Shown here piece after piece: positions 20,241 through 31,450 of a stretch of 64,000 nucleotides of DNA. The position numbers and the translations under genes are program-made. How positions within the stretch are numbered: position 1 is the first letter of the stretch; the number at the start of each line of letters is the position of its first letter. The notes below the pieces were generated by a model. That model saw only the letters and a list, made by a program, of their open reading frames with translations, was not told where the DNA came from and made no database searches. The DNA comes from Gracilaria domingensis (lineage: Eukaryota > Rhodophyta > Florideophyceae > Gracilariales > Gracilariaceae): positions 1-64,000 of the forward strand of contig VCMS01000053.1 of the NCBI GenBank assembly GCA_022539475.1, read 5' to 3'.

Positions 20241-23200
20241 CTTCGGGAGTTTCCCCTACGGGAGGGGCGCCTTCCGAGCCAAAGTTGAAGGCGCCCGAGG
20301 CGTCACAGCTTCGCTCCCCAGCTGTTAGAATCCTTTCAAGGATAGCGGCTACAGCTGACGTGAGCTCAGAACACCTTTCGGTTCTACGTCGTCCGTGGAT
20401 ACGGTCCCGTAATCTCCGTATTCCGGAAAGAGTTCTTGTGATGGCCAAGAGAAACTACAAAGTTTATGCCGATCTTGGCTTGTCTAACCAGTTCATGGTT
20501 CGACAGTTGTCTGTGTTGGATACAGGAGCTGCACCGAACCTGATTCACCTTGAGTTGGTGCCACCCGCGCTACGGGATGAAATTCGTCATGGCCCAGGTT
20601 TGGACATCGCGGATGCCAACAATAACCCGTTGCGTACTCTTGGGTACATACCTCTCATGGTACGATTAGGAACCTGTATGGTTAAAGTGGATTTCATGGT
20701 TTGCAAAAGCATTGCCGCATCGGTGATACTCGGTTGTGACTTTTGTGATCGTTTTGTTGAAGCGATTCGACCTCGAGCTCGAGTTGTTACCATGGATGAT
20801 GGTTCCGAAATACCGATTGTAAGGAAACCGCTAAAGAGAGCTACACGCAAGCGCGTCCCGCTCCCTGCTGCACAGGAAGTTCCAACCGTCGACCCGGTAT
20901 CATCTAAGCTCCATGTGGCTCATGCCATCGCAATCCCTGCGCAATCCCAAGTTTGGGTCACCATAACTACTAAGCAGTCTGGTCTACGTGTAGTACAACC
21001 ATTGCCATCATTGTATGATCAGAAGCAACTCGCTTTGGCGAACGGAGTAATCTCGGTGGAACCCGACAAACCATTCAGAGTTTTGGTCGCCAACTTTGGC
21101 ACAACCCGACAGTGGTTAGCTAAAGACCAAATCCTTGGTACCACTATCCCACACCCTGCTGCTATCGTACCGACGAAGATACCCATTGCGAATGTTCTCG
21201 GTATAACCGATGCTAAGGAGGGGGAGGGATCAGCGGAAACCGCTTTAACCGCATCGGTTACCCCGGCGAGCGAAGTCACCGAATCGCTGGCACCCACCGA
21301 GGGTAAAGCGTTGCCACCAGGAACGGAAGATACAGACCCTGTCAAGGAACTGGAACAGTTGAATTTTGATCATGTACCTGAATCTCATAGAGGTAAGCTA
21401 AGAGAAATGTTGAGGGAGTTCACACCCATGTAGGATGGATCCCTCGGGACAATTGGAATCACGGAACACCGTATTGACCTACTTCGAGGTACTAGCCCCA
21501 TTTCCCAACACCCATACCGGGCTGGTCCCAAAGCGAGGGAAGAAGAGCAATCTCAGGTTGAGAAGATGTTACGCGCTGGCGTCATAGAGGCGGCTTAATC
21601 CGCTTGGGCCTCACCCGTGGTGCTAGTTCCAAAAGCGGACGGATCATGGCGATTCTGTATTGATTACCGTCGTCTAAATTCGGTCACCGTCAAAGACGTT
21701 TACCCCATACCCAGGATGGACGAATACATTGACTCGCTTGGGAGTGCTACAGTGTTCACCGCCTTGGATGACAATTGGGGATACTGGCAAGTTCCGATCC
21801 GTGAAAAGGATAAGGGTAAAACTGCTTTTGTGTGCCACCAAGGTTTGTACGGGTTTAAACGAATATCGTTCGGATTAACCAACGCACCGGCTACGTTTCA
21901 ACGTGCTATCGATATCCTCTTGGCTCGATTCAAGTGGAAGACCTGCTTGGTGTATCTTGACGATATCATCGTGTTCTCCGATAACCTTGATGACCACTTA
22001 ACACACGTCCGGGACGTCATGAGAGTCCTCAGGGACGCGGGCATTACGCTGAAACTCAAGAAGTGCGAGTTCTTCACAGATTCTGTCAAATACCTAGGGC
22101 ATATCATTCGACCTGGACAGCTCTCAGTTGACGCAGTTCGCGTGAAGTCGCTGAAGGAAGCGAAACACCCTACGACACAAACGGAACTCCGCAGTTTTCT
22201 GTGTCTTCGTAATGTATATCAGCGTTTTGTCCCGAACTTCGTAGATATTGCGACCCCTCTTAACCACCTTTTGAGGAAAGGTCAACCAGTTCAACTGGAA
22301 CCCCTAGGCGACACGGAAGCGTCTGCCTTTTCGGCATTAATTGACACAGTAACGTTACCGCCAATCTTGGCTTTGCCTAAGCTAGGACTTCCATTCGAAA
22401 TAGACACTGACGCCAGTGCACAACAGGTTGGTTGCGCCCTGTTTCAGGTCACGAAAGACGGCGTGAGACATCCAATTGGATACTGGTCGCGATCCTTGAA
22501 CGTACACGAACGTAACTACTCAGTTTCGGAGAAAGAGTGCTTAGCCGTTGTATGGGCTCTAACTACACTGAGGCCATATCTTATGGGCAACCATTTTACG
22601 GTACATACGGACCACTCATCTCTCCGATGGCTCATGGAAATCTCGGAACCATCAGGACGCTTGATGCGTTGGCGCTTGAGGTTATCGGAGTTCGATTTCA
22701 CAGTTACGTACAAAAAAGGAACGTTGAATCTGCAGGCAGATGCACTCTCCCGCTTGGGAACAAATGCAGAAGCGGCACCAGTTGACGATCTGAACATACC
22801 ATGCTTTATGGTGGAAGAACAAGCAGGTTGGGTCGAATCTTTGTCGGATGACATCTGTGACGACATCCTGCTCACTTCTGAGAAGTTGGATCCCTTGACT
22901 GGATCTTTTGTACCCATCACTCTCGAGGAGATGATCCAAGAACAGCAAACGGATGAGTTTTGTACGCGAATTCGCGCTCGTCTCAATGGAGGAGATCGTA
23001 TACCTTTTCAGGTCAACGATCAGGGGTACCTGGTTAGGTTGGTTGAAACGTATACCCAAATTGTGGTCACATACTCGCTGCAAAACCGTGTGTTGGTCAT
23101 GACACACTATGTGAAGGTAGGAGCCCACCCAGGAGGTCGAAAACTATACTTGACCCTGCGTAGGGATTTTTACTGGCCGTCAATGGCATTAGACTGCTAC

Positions 23201-24694
23201 GCAGTACGACACTCCTGCACCGAGTGCGCTAAGAATAACGTGAAACTTTGTAAGTACTCGAAGAAGTTAACGCTGTTCCCAGCACGGTCTCCTTTGGAGT
23301 TTATCGCTATCGATATCTTAGGTGAATTGATCAGAACCGCAAGAGGTAATCGATACCTTCTGGTTATTACCGATCGGTTCTCTAAGTTGGTACGGACAGT
23401 CCCGCTGAAACGGATCACGGCCACCGTGGTTGCACAAGCTTTTGTCACCCACTGGGTCTTTGTGTACGGTCCACCGGTTCATCTATTACCAGATAACGGT
23501 TCACAGTTCACGTCGAAGTTTTTCCAGGACGTCTGTCGGATCTTGAGTGTCAAGAATCTATTTACGACCATCTACCACCCCCACACAAATGGTCAGGTAG
23601 AACGATTTAACCGTACCATGCTGAATGCATTAAGATCTTATGTGGCAGATCATCCTAAGGATTGGGATTTGTATACGGACGCTATTACGTATGCGTGCAA
23701 CACCCTAGTCCACCGGGTAACGAAGCTAGCACCTTTTGAGTTGGTGTTGTCAAGAGTACCGCCACCGGTTGCAATCGAGGCTCAAGAAACGCTTTCTACG
23801 TACCCGTCTGTTGGGTTATACAGGAACGCTTGGAAGGATTGGTTAACCAAAATGGTACCAGTCGCTTGCACAGCGATGGATAAGGCGCAGGCCGCTTATA
23901 AGCGCAACTTCGATGCGAAGGTTAAGACCCCATTACCAAAGGTCAAACCAGAAGATATGGTATTTCTCCGCAAAGAATACTATAATCCGGAGAAGGAACG
24001 CCGCCACAAGCTCTCGCCTATCGCAGAAGGACCCTACAAGGTTATTTCCGTCACGGACGATACCGTAGTATTGGATATCAATAATCTCCACGAGCGGATA
24101 TCGTTAGACCGTGTCGCGCTGGCCCCACCACCCTACGTTCACGTTAACACCCAACTGGGTGAAGCTACAGGGGACGAACAGGTCGTATCTTCGCGCCCTG
24201 CGCCTCTCCGCCCTGATCGCGGCTTATCGGATCTACCGAAGTCAGAATCACCCACGCGGGTAGCACAACCCGTTGCGGGAGACGAAGAGGAAAGCTCAAC
24301 TAGAGTTGACCCCCCACCGGACGTCGTGGCTCCCGTGCCACCGCCTAAGGAGGGGGAGGAAAGTACGAAACCCGTTACACCGGCGTCGCACGGTCACACT
24401 GTGTCGCAAGGTACCCCAACCAATCTCGTGGTCTCTACCGATAGCGTTGTGGTGCGCCGAGGCGCTGTACCTCGTGGTGATACTCCGTCGAGTTCGTTGA
24501 GCAATGCGCTGGAAACGACACGACCCACCCAGGGGGTACACACCGCTGTGGATAACGTAACCCCGTCGGGAACACCACAACTGAGTGAGGTCACCACCAG
24601 CAGAGCGGAGAAGACAGTATCTGTAGACCCGGGCTTTCCGGAGAACGCAGAACCGCAAGCGGTAGATCAGCTCAATGTTACCGACCGGTGTTAA
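20153..24694 (+). pseudogene. pol: pol: protease, reverse transcriptase, RNase H, integrase; two in-frame stops
   Basis: All parts are in one frame, broken by TAG at 21431-21433 and TAA at 21596-21598. The protease has the active-site motif LDTGAAPN near 20518. RT carries RFCIDYRRLN, GLYGFKRISFGLTNAP and the catalytic YLDDIIVFS near 21955. RNase H shows FEIDTDAS, EKECLAVVWAL, TVHTDHSSLRWL and ADALSRL. Integrase has an HHCC zinc-binding part (H near 23103, ending HSCTECAKNN) and the DDE residues in AIDILG, LPDNGSQFTS and HTNGQVERFN, followed by a GPYKVISV motif of the GPY/F module. A long Pro/Ser/Thr-rich tail runs to 24694. The two stops fall where the family has Trp (TPMWDGSLG) and Gln before SAWASPVVLVPK, each one transition from sense, so catalytic residues remain intact although this copy cannot make full-length Pol. 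Confidence 0.95.
20231..20296 (+). promoter_or_regulatory. Candidate -1 ribosomal frameshift signal at the gag/pol junction
   Basis: At the end of gag the zero-frame codons read ..G AAA AAC TGA (20231-20240), close to the classical A AAA AAC heptamer. Pol is open in the -1 frame from 20153. Downstream, GGGCGCCTTC (20265-20274) and GAAGGCGCCC (20287-20296) form a perfect 10-bp stem with a 12-nt loop. A smaller CCCCT/AGGGG hairpin overlaps it. The 27-nt distance from slip site to the large stem is longer than the usual 5-9 nt, so a pseudoknot or the smaller hairpin may be needed. Confidence 0.45.
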
Positions 24695-25387
24695 CCACGC
24701 CGTGGTATGAGGAAACGAAAAGTCGTACTTACCCGCGTATTATTTGGGAAAACAACCTTGGAAAGGTGAAGTACGAAGTACGAGTTTGGAAACCGTCGAT
24801 GGTGCACCCACGCCGCGTGGCAGAGAACTCATGACACACCCAAGTGGAGAGTAACACGTTGTGCGACGTGGTGACGTATGGAAAGCACCGCTGACGCGGG
24901 GAACTGCTGACAGTAAGTCGCGTGCGCGAGTACCACACGTGCACGGTGCACGATGTACGGTCGCCAACCGTAGGCGAACGGACACCTGTTAGGGTAACTC
25001 GTGGCTCACACGCGCCATCGCCTGGCCAACCAGAAGGCCGCGATATGCACCGTGATTGGTCAATCCGCCTCCATGGCGCACGAGCGAGACCCTGCCCGTT
25101 CTCCGTCGCACGGACGATCCTTCTGGATAGCAAGAGGGAGCTCAGAATCCCGAAGCTACCGTTGGACGGTCGGAAGCACAACCAAGACGAGCCGAAGCTC
25201 GTCAGACTCAAGAAGGAGAGTACTTCAAGAAGAACATTTCAGGTTGAAGATTGGACGCTCCTGGCGTAAGTTGTAGTTGTCACGCAGCGAGGAACTCCTA
25301 GTGAGTCGTGACTGGTTAAGTCCAAGAGGTACCCCTCTAGAGGTTAGCCGGCCACCACCTCGCCACCCTCGAAGGTACGAAACCACA
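24695..25387 (+). other. Degraded link between pol and chromodomain ORF
   Basis: After the pol stop another frame keeps a coding look for about 45 codons (motifs TPWYEETKSRTYPR and KVKYEVRVWKPSMVHPRRVAEN, up to about 24830). Then no frame stays open for long. In related chromoviruses the chromodomain is the C terminus of integrase, so a frameshift and stops may have separated it here. Confidence 0.4.
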
Positions 25388-25630
25388 ATGGGTGAAGGAG
25401 AGCAGTCAAACACCGAGGTGTACCCGCAGGAATACTTGATCGAACGTATCGTACGTCATGTTGTAGACCCCGATGGGACGGTACTGTACCAAATGCGATG
25501 GTATGGCTACTCCGCCGAGGAGGACACCATGGAGCCGGTCGAGCACCTACCTAGGTCGAAGATCGTTTCATACCACCGTCGCACTCGGTCAGCCTTGCCG
25601 TCCAACCTGGACCAAGCCCAGGTGGGATAA
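25388..25630 (+). CDS. Chromodomain ORF at the 3' end of pol
   Basis: Chromodomains of chromoviruses guide integration by binding modified histones. From ATG 25388 the protein of 80 aa contains EYLIERIVRHVV, LYQMRWYGYSAEEDTMEPVEHL and KIVSYHRRTR, the classical chromodomain with its two aromatic strands and the W-x-x-E/P-x-x-HL ending (here the usual Trp before EP is Met). It is in the same frame as pol (frame 2) but separated by about 690 bp with stops. It may be the tail of an original continuous Pol or a separately translated protein. The frame is open upstream to 25277. Confidence 0.85.
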   Translation: MGEGEQSNTEVYPQEYLIERIVRHVVDPDGTVLYQMRWYGYSAEEDTMEPVEHLPRSKIVSYHRRTRSALPSNLDQAQVG

Positions 25631-26016
25631 GAACCGTTCCCGGTGAGGAGCTTTCAACTATACCGCGATGCGGAAGACTCAGAATGGAGAGTTGACCCCT
25701 TCTGCGTGGAGGATGAATGAAGGAAGAAGACCAATGAAGCGGTGAAGACTGAACTAGAGGAAGTGAGAAGAAAGAAAGAAGAGCATACCGAAATGCCAGT
25801 TGTACCGATTTAAAACGGTTAGAGTAGAAGAAGCGCCAAAGAAGTGAAGCACCAGGGAAGTGAAGTACACTTGAACACAGTGTGAGTGAAGAAGTAATCG
25901 AAGATCGATCAAGTTCGTGGAGAACAGGCAAAAGGGTGAAGGGAAAGTTACCACTAGATGGTTTTACTGTTTCTATCTTATACTAAGGACCAAGTCCTCC
26001 AGCCCTGCTGGTTATC
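25631..26016. other. Non-coding spacer between chromodomain and antisense ORF
   Basis: This purine-rich stretch (GAAGAAG and AGTGAAG runs) has no open frame of note. It lies at the convergent 3' ends of the sense genes and the antisense ORF, where transcription of both strands would terminate. Confidence 0.4.
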
Positions 26017-26358
26017 TTACACCCCCGATGAGGGACCGGCACCGCCGCTACCGGAGGGACTCTGCGAAGGGTGCGGAACGGCATAAGCCAGTATCCCTGC
26101 CATAGTGGTGAGATGATCGGGCACGATAATTCCAGCGTTCTGGAGACTCGCGCGCAACATCGCGATGTTCGCCGGAGAATCTCCCCGAGCGACCGGAGCT
26201 GTCGGGGACGGAAGGACCGAAGGAACGGTAGCCGCTACAGGGGCCGGACCCACCACCGGAACACTCGCTTGAGTCGGAACATTCCAACCCACAGGAGCCT
26301 GGGGTACCCCGCCGCTGGCGTGCAACACCTGATTCGCCGCCGGTAGGTCGTTCACCAA
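26017..26358 (-). CDS. In-frame continuation of the antisense ORF after a TAG
   Basis: Immediately after the TAG at 26359-26361 the same frame stays open for 113 codons to 26017. It is low-complexity, rich in Ala, Pro, Val and Ser (motifs VPVVGPAPVAATVPSVLP and HPSQSPSGSGGAGPSSGV). CAG-to-TAG is a single C-to-T change, so the original product was probably about 629 aa. Reinitiation at a TTG is unlikely. Confidence 0.55.
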   Translation of the reverse strand: MVNDLPAANQVLHASGGVPQAPVGWNVPTQASVPVVGPAPVAATVPSVLPSPTAPVARGDSPANIAMLRASLQNAGIIVPDHLTTMAGILAYAVPHPSQSPSGSGGAGPSSGV

Positions 26359-27906
26359 CTACTGGTCCATCTCAACGAGTGCTCCCGCCGCCTCTTCACC
26401 ATTATCTATGTTCGGATCATCCAGATCCACTGGGGCGACCCAGTTGTCACTGAACATGAACCCAACGGGGTGACTGTCTGGAATCGACCGTGGCTGGTTC
26501 GTTGCCCACTCGGCATACGCGCTAGTCGTCATCGTACCGTCCCATGGGTCGTAATACACGAAATCTCCTGCGGTGGGATGTCTCCTACCGGGTGAGCGGT
26601 CGTAGTGACGACGAGGACCTTTCCCGCGTTGCGAACGGGGCACCGTTTCCCAATCGATTCCATCGATAACATCCAAGATGTAATGGATCTCATCCACGTT
26701 CTCTTCGGACCCCAAGGGAGTGTGCAAATCCAGCGAGCCGATAATGCTGCGAAGCATCGGCGGAATATACCAAACACGGTAGTTGTCGTAAGCATCCCAG
26801 AGGAGAAACGCTGCTACGCGTGCCGCCCACTCGCCGGCTACGAGACCCCACCATCCTGAACGCGGATCGTTGATCAATCGGGAGCCGATGTAACTCAAGC
26901 ACGGAGGCAGCTCTGCAAAACACCCTTTGGGTACCTCCACATCACGCCACCAATCTGGTAGAGGAGGGAACCGTCCAACAAAGGCCTGCGGTCTGTACCT
27001 CTCGGTCTCGATATTCGGATACGGAATCAGATACCCATGACGGGAACGAGCTTTCCGCTCAAACCGAATGCGGTTGACGAACACACCCTGGGAAGCGTTC
27101 TTGCGAAGATAACGGAACTCCGCTCGGAGTATGGGCCGATTCCAGCACAACATCAACCTCGATGTGGTCGGGCCATCGCCAGCGTACCGCGCATGGTCGA
27201 ACGCCGCCAAATTGTCTCCATATCGGACTTCACCGAAAGTACGGTAGAACGGAGTATCGAACCCATATGACGGTGGAACCAGGTGCTCGAGGTGCACTCG
27301 ACTGAATCTCTTGTACGCCAACTTCGCGGGTTCCGCGCGTGCGGTGTTCAGGTTCTCACCCTCGCGGGTATCGTACCGGAGGAGCATCGGGTCGATCGCT
27401 ATACGAACTTTCCACTCTGGGGATTGCACCACCGCTAACGGCAGACAGCCCGGTAGGAAGCCGTTTTCGCCATACGACTCCAGGAGAGTGTCATCGTTAA
27501 CAGCTACCGGATGAAACCACGGTGCACGGCTGAACGCAAACCCATCACGGAGTGGATCGCGTACTGCGAGAGATTCCCTCGATATCCAACCAGCTTGGTT
27601 CGCCATCAGCGGCATCGCTTGCGCTGAATTCCATAACGGAACGTTCACCGGGACCATCGGTTGAGACTGAGGCAGTGGAGCCTTCGCAGAACCCGGCTGA
27701 GGGTAGTTCGACGCGCTCGCCTGACCCGTCGGGTGATGAGGAAACTGATTCGGGTTCATCGGAATGACAGATGATGTACTGTGATCGAGTTCGGATACTT
27801 GAATACTCTGTTCGCTTGAGTGTGTATCGCGCTTGCGAGGTATAGAAACCGAGGAGTTGGTACCGCTCATGACTGTGACGTATTTACGTACTTGCGTTTC
27901 GCACAA
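26359..27906 (-). CDS. Long antisense ORF (515 aa) inside the chromovirus, unknown function
   Basis: I do not recognise this protein. It is on the strand opposite to gag-pol, between the chromodomain ORF and the 3' LTR, and starts (27906, or MSGTNSS at 27870) about 30 bp inside the polypurine tract. Residues about 1-100 are disordered and rich in Ser, Pro and Gln. Residues about 100-450 look folded, with many aromatics and short motifs: GWISRESLAVRDPLRDGFAF, FGEVRYGDNLAAFDHARY, RPILRAEFRYLRK, PPLPDWWRDVEVPKGCFAEL and RSGWWGLVAGEWAARVAAFL. The end is acidic. The opposite strand has no comparable frame, so it is not a shadow. It would need an antisense promoter in the 3' LTR. It ends in a TAG directly followed by 113 more open codons. 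Confidence 0.75.
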   Translation of the reverse strand: MCETQVRKYVTVMSGTNSSVSIPRKRDTHSSEQSIQVSELDHSTSSVIPMNPNQFPHHPTGQASASNYPQPGSAKAPLPQSQPMVPVNVPLWNSAQAMPLMANQAGWISRESLAVRDPLRDGFAFSRAPWFHPVAVNDDTLLESYGENGFLPGCLPLAVVQSPEWKVRIAIDPMLLRYDTREGENLNTARAEPAKLAYKRFSRVHLEHLVPPSYGFDTPFYRTFGEVRYGDNLAAFDHARYAGDGPTTSRLMLCWNRPILRAEFRYLRKNASQGVFVNRIRFERKARSRHGYLIPYPNIETERYRPQAFVGRFPPLPDWWRDVEVPKGCFAELPPCLSYIGSRLINDPRSGWWGLVAGEWAARVAAFLLWDAYDNYRVWYIPPMLRSIIGSLDLHTPLGSEENVDEIHYILDVIDGIDWETVPRSQRGKGPRRHYDRSPGRRHPTAGDFVYYDPWDGTMTTSAYAEWATNQPRSIPDSHPVGFMFSDNWVAPVDLDDPNIDNGEEAAGALVEMDQ

Positions 27907-27936
27907 AACTTCAGCCTCGAAGTCGTTCTCGGCTCT

Positions 27937-27946
27937 AAGGAGGGGG
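27937..27946 (+). other. Polypurine tract of the chromovirus
   Basis: AAGGAGGGGGA-type purine run directly 5' of CA|TGTAGAGC, where the 3' LTR should begin. This primes plus-strand DNA synthesis in LTR elements. The same core, TAAGGAGGGGGA, recurs inside pol at 21214-21225 and 24346-24357. Confidence 0.7.
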
Positions 27947-27948
27947 AC

Positions 27949-28921
27949 ATGTAGAGCAACGCAATTTGCGTGGTTATCAGGATGATGCGCCTCATATACT
28001 CAGGGGAGTGATACGAGGATGCACTCGAAGAGTTATGAGTTGGACCCAATTTTGGCGGTTACTTTTGGAATGGCTTTCCCACAGTTACCTGTAATCAGGG
28101 TTGCCATTGCTGGCCAATACCGCTAGGTGGACGCGTGTACTACACCACCGTGTGTGTGCATATTACGGGACAATAGGTAGTGCACCTGAGGTGCCTGACA
28201 CTGGGCTAGCCACGTGTACGGACCCCTGCGGGTGTGCACCACGTGCACATAGTTAGTTTAGACCTACTTAGATGAGCTCGACCTCGTCGTCGCGAGCACC
28301 TTTGTAAAGTCAACCCGAGCACTTCTAAGTGAACTCTTTGTCGAGTAGCGCTCTCCTGAGTGGACTCTACACGAGTGAGGCTCTGGCGCCAACCGCCTAC
28401 GTGGGTTATCACTCTCGCGAGTATAGCCACGTCTGGTTACGGTGGTCCTACCCTCTCGGTACCTTTGAGGAACATCTGTCGTTGACGTCGGGACCTGAGG
28501 GTCGTACCGAGGAGGTATAGGACTAGATTACGAAGTGATCCGACTCTGTATAGAGTTTTGCCGTGTTTACGGAAACCCGTGCATTACCGTTGGAGGATCT
28601 CGCCCGGCTCCGGGCACAGTGCCGAGGAGGCCCTTTCCGTCGCGTGTGGGTGTTGTTTGCTTGTTGTTTTCTGTTGCTTTCCCTCTCGGGACTACACCTG
28701 TCGTTGGTCGTGTTTCATCGTTGCCGATACCACCCTATCTCTGGAGTTTCTCATCGTTTCCTCACGACGTGGCCTAGCACCTCTGTAGGTATAGCCAGTT
28801 GCCACTTCGGCCTTACAACCGAGTTAAGATGGTACAGAGGGCTCTGTCACTGGTCTGCCATCTCTCACGAGAGCGGACCTTCGGACAGTCTGGTGGGTTT
28901 CACTCTTCCGTGTTTGCCCCA
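27949..28921 (+). repeat. 3' LTR, full length about 973 bp
   Basis: It starts with TGTAGAGC after the polypurine tract and ends TTTGCCCCA. The right 456 bp match the 5' LTR; the left 517 bp have no copy elsewhere in the window and would be the U3 part. It should carry the sense polyadenylation site and, if the antisense ORF is expressed, an antisense promoter near 27950-28100. Confidence 0.75.
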
Positions 28922-31450
28922 AATTGAGCCCCTCCACCAGACGCCGACAGTAAACACATCACCGAAAAGATAACCAGGGCTATTTTTTTCGCTAGTACGG
29001 CTACACTGCATACAACGACACGTACGAACTGGTTTATCACATCCCTCAACACTTCTTGGCGCGATACTGCAGTCGCCGTGACCGTTGCGGCGTCAGAAAC
29101 ACACTTAAGGGGGGGAGACACGACGGTACGCCTGACGAAACTATCTGACGCACGTGACGGACAGTACCAGCACTGAATGGAGCCGCATCTGCAATTAGGC
29201 CATGAGACACACATGTATCCCCATTCAGCCTCCAGCATTGGGTGATTGGCCAGTCCACTACCATTTTGGAACCCCAATCGACTCCAACGCACTCTGATTG
29301 GAGATTCCACTTCCCTTCTTCGGCTTTACGATAATCCCGCCATTTCCGCAAGTGGCACCATGCGTACGAAACTTTATCGTACGACTTTTGAGTACCTATT
29401 GGAAAAGGCAAACAAACAACACAAATTTAGTCAGCATGAAGCTCATTAAGATCCGCTCGGTCCTTTCCTCACGATACACTTGGTCGCAGGTTGTCTTCGA
29501 GAAAATAAAACGCCTTCCACGGGTAGTGTGGACGCCCGAACGGTAAACAGAAAAGGACACACCACGCGCGAATGGACTAGCAGATTGGAAAAACTGGAAA
29601 TACCGGCCAATACGCCGTCGCGATCAAGACCTTCATAGGCGATTGCAACGGACAAGCATGGTAACTGGCGGGCACCGTGGGCGATACTTGCGACGGACCA
29701 GCCTGAGTACCGGCGGCTTCGTGACCGATACCTGCGGCAGACTACCTTTACCACCGCTGACCGCTGGATTACTCACACCCGAAGAGCACGCCTGACTCCC
29801 AGGGCTCAGATGCTCGGCGACGCAACACCAGAAGGCAACATCGTCATCGGAACATCGTGTTCGGGCTCTGAAGGATTTACCTCAGCCGCGGCACTAAGAG
29901 CGCCACCGACATCAGCAGCAGTGGACGGGTCGGAACCGCCAGTATCACCTTCTACTTCACCCTTTGCATCGACACCCTCTTTAGCGCTTCTCGAAGGTTT
30001 AGGGGCCTGGATCTTCACTCCGGCTAGCATGGACCCGTGCATCTGCTTCAGGTTGCCCACAAGTTAATTCACTCTGCTCTCCCCCACGGCCTGTTCTTCA
30101 ATTCCTTCATACAATTGCTTCATCAATTCTTCGATGTCAGGCGCATTTATACTAAACAGCTCAGCATCCGTAAACACGTTCTTGCAAAGCCCTGTGGGGG
30201 CACCAAGCTCGTTCGAGCTCAACACTTTCAAACTATGGCAGCAAAGGAGCTTCAGGAGGTCCAAAATGCCTGTGTCTGCTCACGGAGCGCGGGCTCAGCC
30301 TTCGCCGCACGTCATAGAGCAACCACGCTCACGCGCATAATAATGCGTGCTCCAGGCTCACAGGCGGCATGACTTCGAGCGGAACCCATGTCGACTTCAA
30401 TGCATCGACCAGTACGTGCAGGCAGTCTCTCTCAAGATCTAGACCAAGTTTGTCCATACAGCCACATGGAAGGCCAGCTTGAGCCTCCGCATTCGTATGA
30501 AGAGCCACAACTTCAACCTCTGGTTTATCCGGTTCTTCCGGCTCCTCAGCGTGCCAGTCTGTGCCACCAACACTGGAGGGAGCACGAGAACCCGCCATAT
30601 CGGACTCGTCCAGACACCCATCGTCTTCCTAGGTACGCGACGAGCGACCTTAAAGTCCTTCTTCATGTAAACGTGCAAGAGGCCATTCGGATACGAACTG
30701 AACAGCCACGGCGGAAGTTGTCCTGCAGGAGTAGCAATCGTATAATGAGAGCCAGGCCCAGATCTGACGACGGCATCGCAGGAAATGAATCCTTAGAATA
30801 ATCGTAACAGAGAAATACTGGCGCCTGACTCGAGTCCGGCCCCAAGCCGTACTGCAAGAGTTTCTCGCCGACCACCGGAAGATATGCCGTACCGCGAAGG
30901 ATGTCCTGTAACCCCATCTCTAGTAGAAATGAAATAGTGCAAATACGCGTCAAAGAGAGAACGTTTCCGATTGAATGAGAGGTGATGACTTCAGGTCAGT
31001 CAAGGAAGGAACCGATAGCACGCAGCACCCGTGAAAGCAATCCAGCACAACCGATTCTACACCGTAAATGAACACCGCGAATACAATCGACTGGGACATT
31101 ACTTGTACCGTAAACTCTCCTTTTGGCTCGGCGAATGTCCGGAACGTACCTCTATGACACCCCTAACTTGCAAGCTTCTGGGTCAAAACGAGTTCAATTG
31201 CTGCCCCGTTTGGATTCAATGTTCGCTCGTTCTTTGACATTATGCGACGCTGAGGGCGATGTCGATTGTGTCTCTGGCGAAAAGAAACTCACATCCCGTT
31301 CGAGAAATGCCGGGACACAACGTTGGATTCAGAAGGGAAGACGTTCTTTCAACTTGTGGGGCATGCTATGAAACCCATTCCATGTTAACGTATTACTGCG
31401 CAACCTGTAAACTTCGTTGAAACCAAACTGCAATTACAGACGTGTGCTTC
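28922..31450. other. No recognisable gene; short open frames only
   Basis: Both strands have small frames of at most about 137 codons. Several minus-strand frames (29046-29411, 29806-30060, 30064-30264, 30329-30598, 30663-30953) lie in series and have a coding look (for example ELMKQLYEGIEEQAVGE), so a decayed or intron-split minus-strand gene is possible. I could not assign a family. Confidence 0.35.

Larger units (their letters stand above)
17467..28921 (+). mobile_element. Ty3/gypsy chromovirus-type LTR retrotransposon with antisense ORF
   Basis: The order along the plus strand is a partial 5' LTR, primer-binding site, gag with zinc knuckle, pol (protease, RT, RNase H, integrase) in the -1 frame, a chromodomain ORF, a long antisense ORF, a polypurine tract and the 3' LTR. 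The shared 456-bp part of the two LTRs differs at only about a dozen positions, so the insertion is fairly young. It has one stop inside gag, two inside pol and one in the antisense ORF, so this copy is not autonomous as it stands. No target-site duplication can be read because the 5' LTR lacks its left part. Confidence 0.93.
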
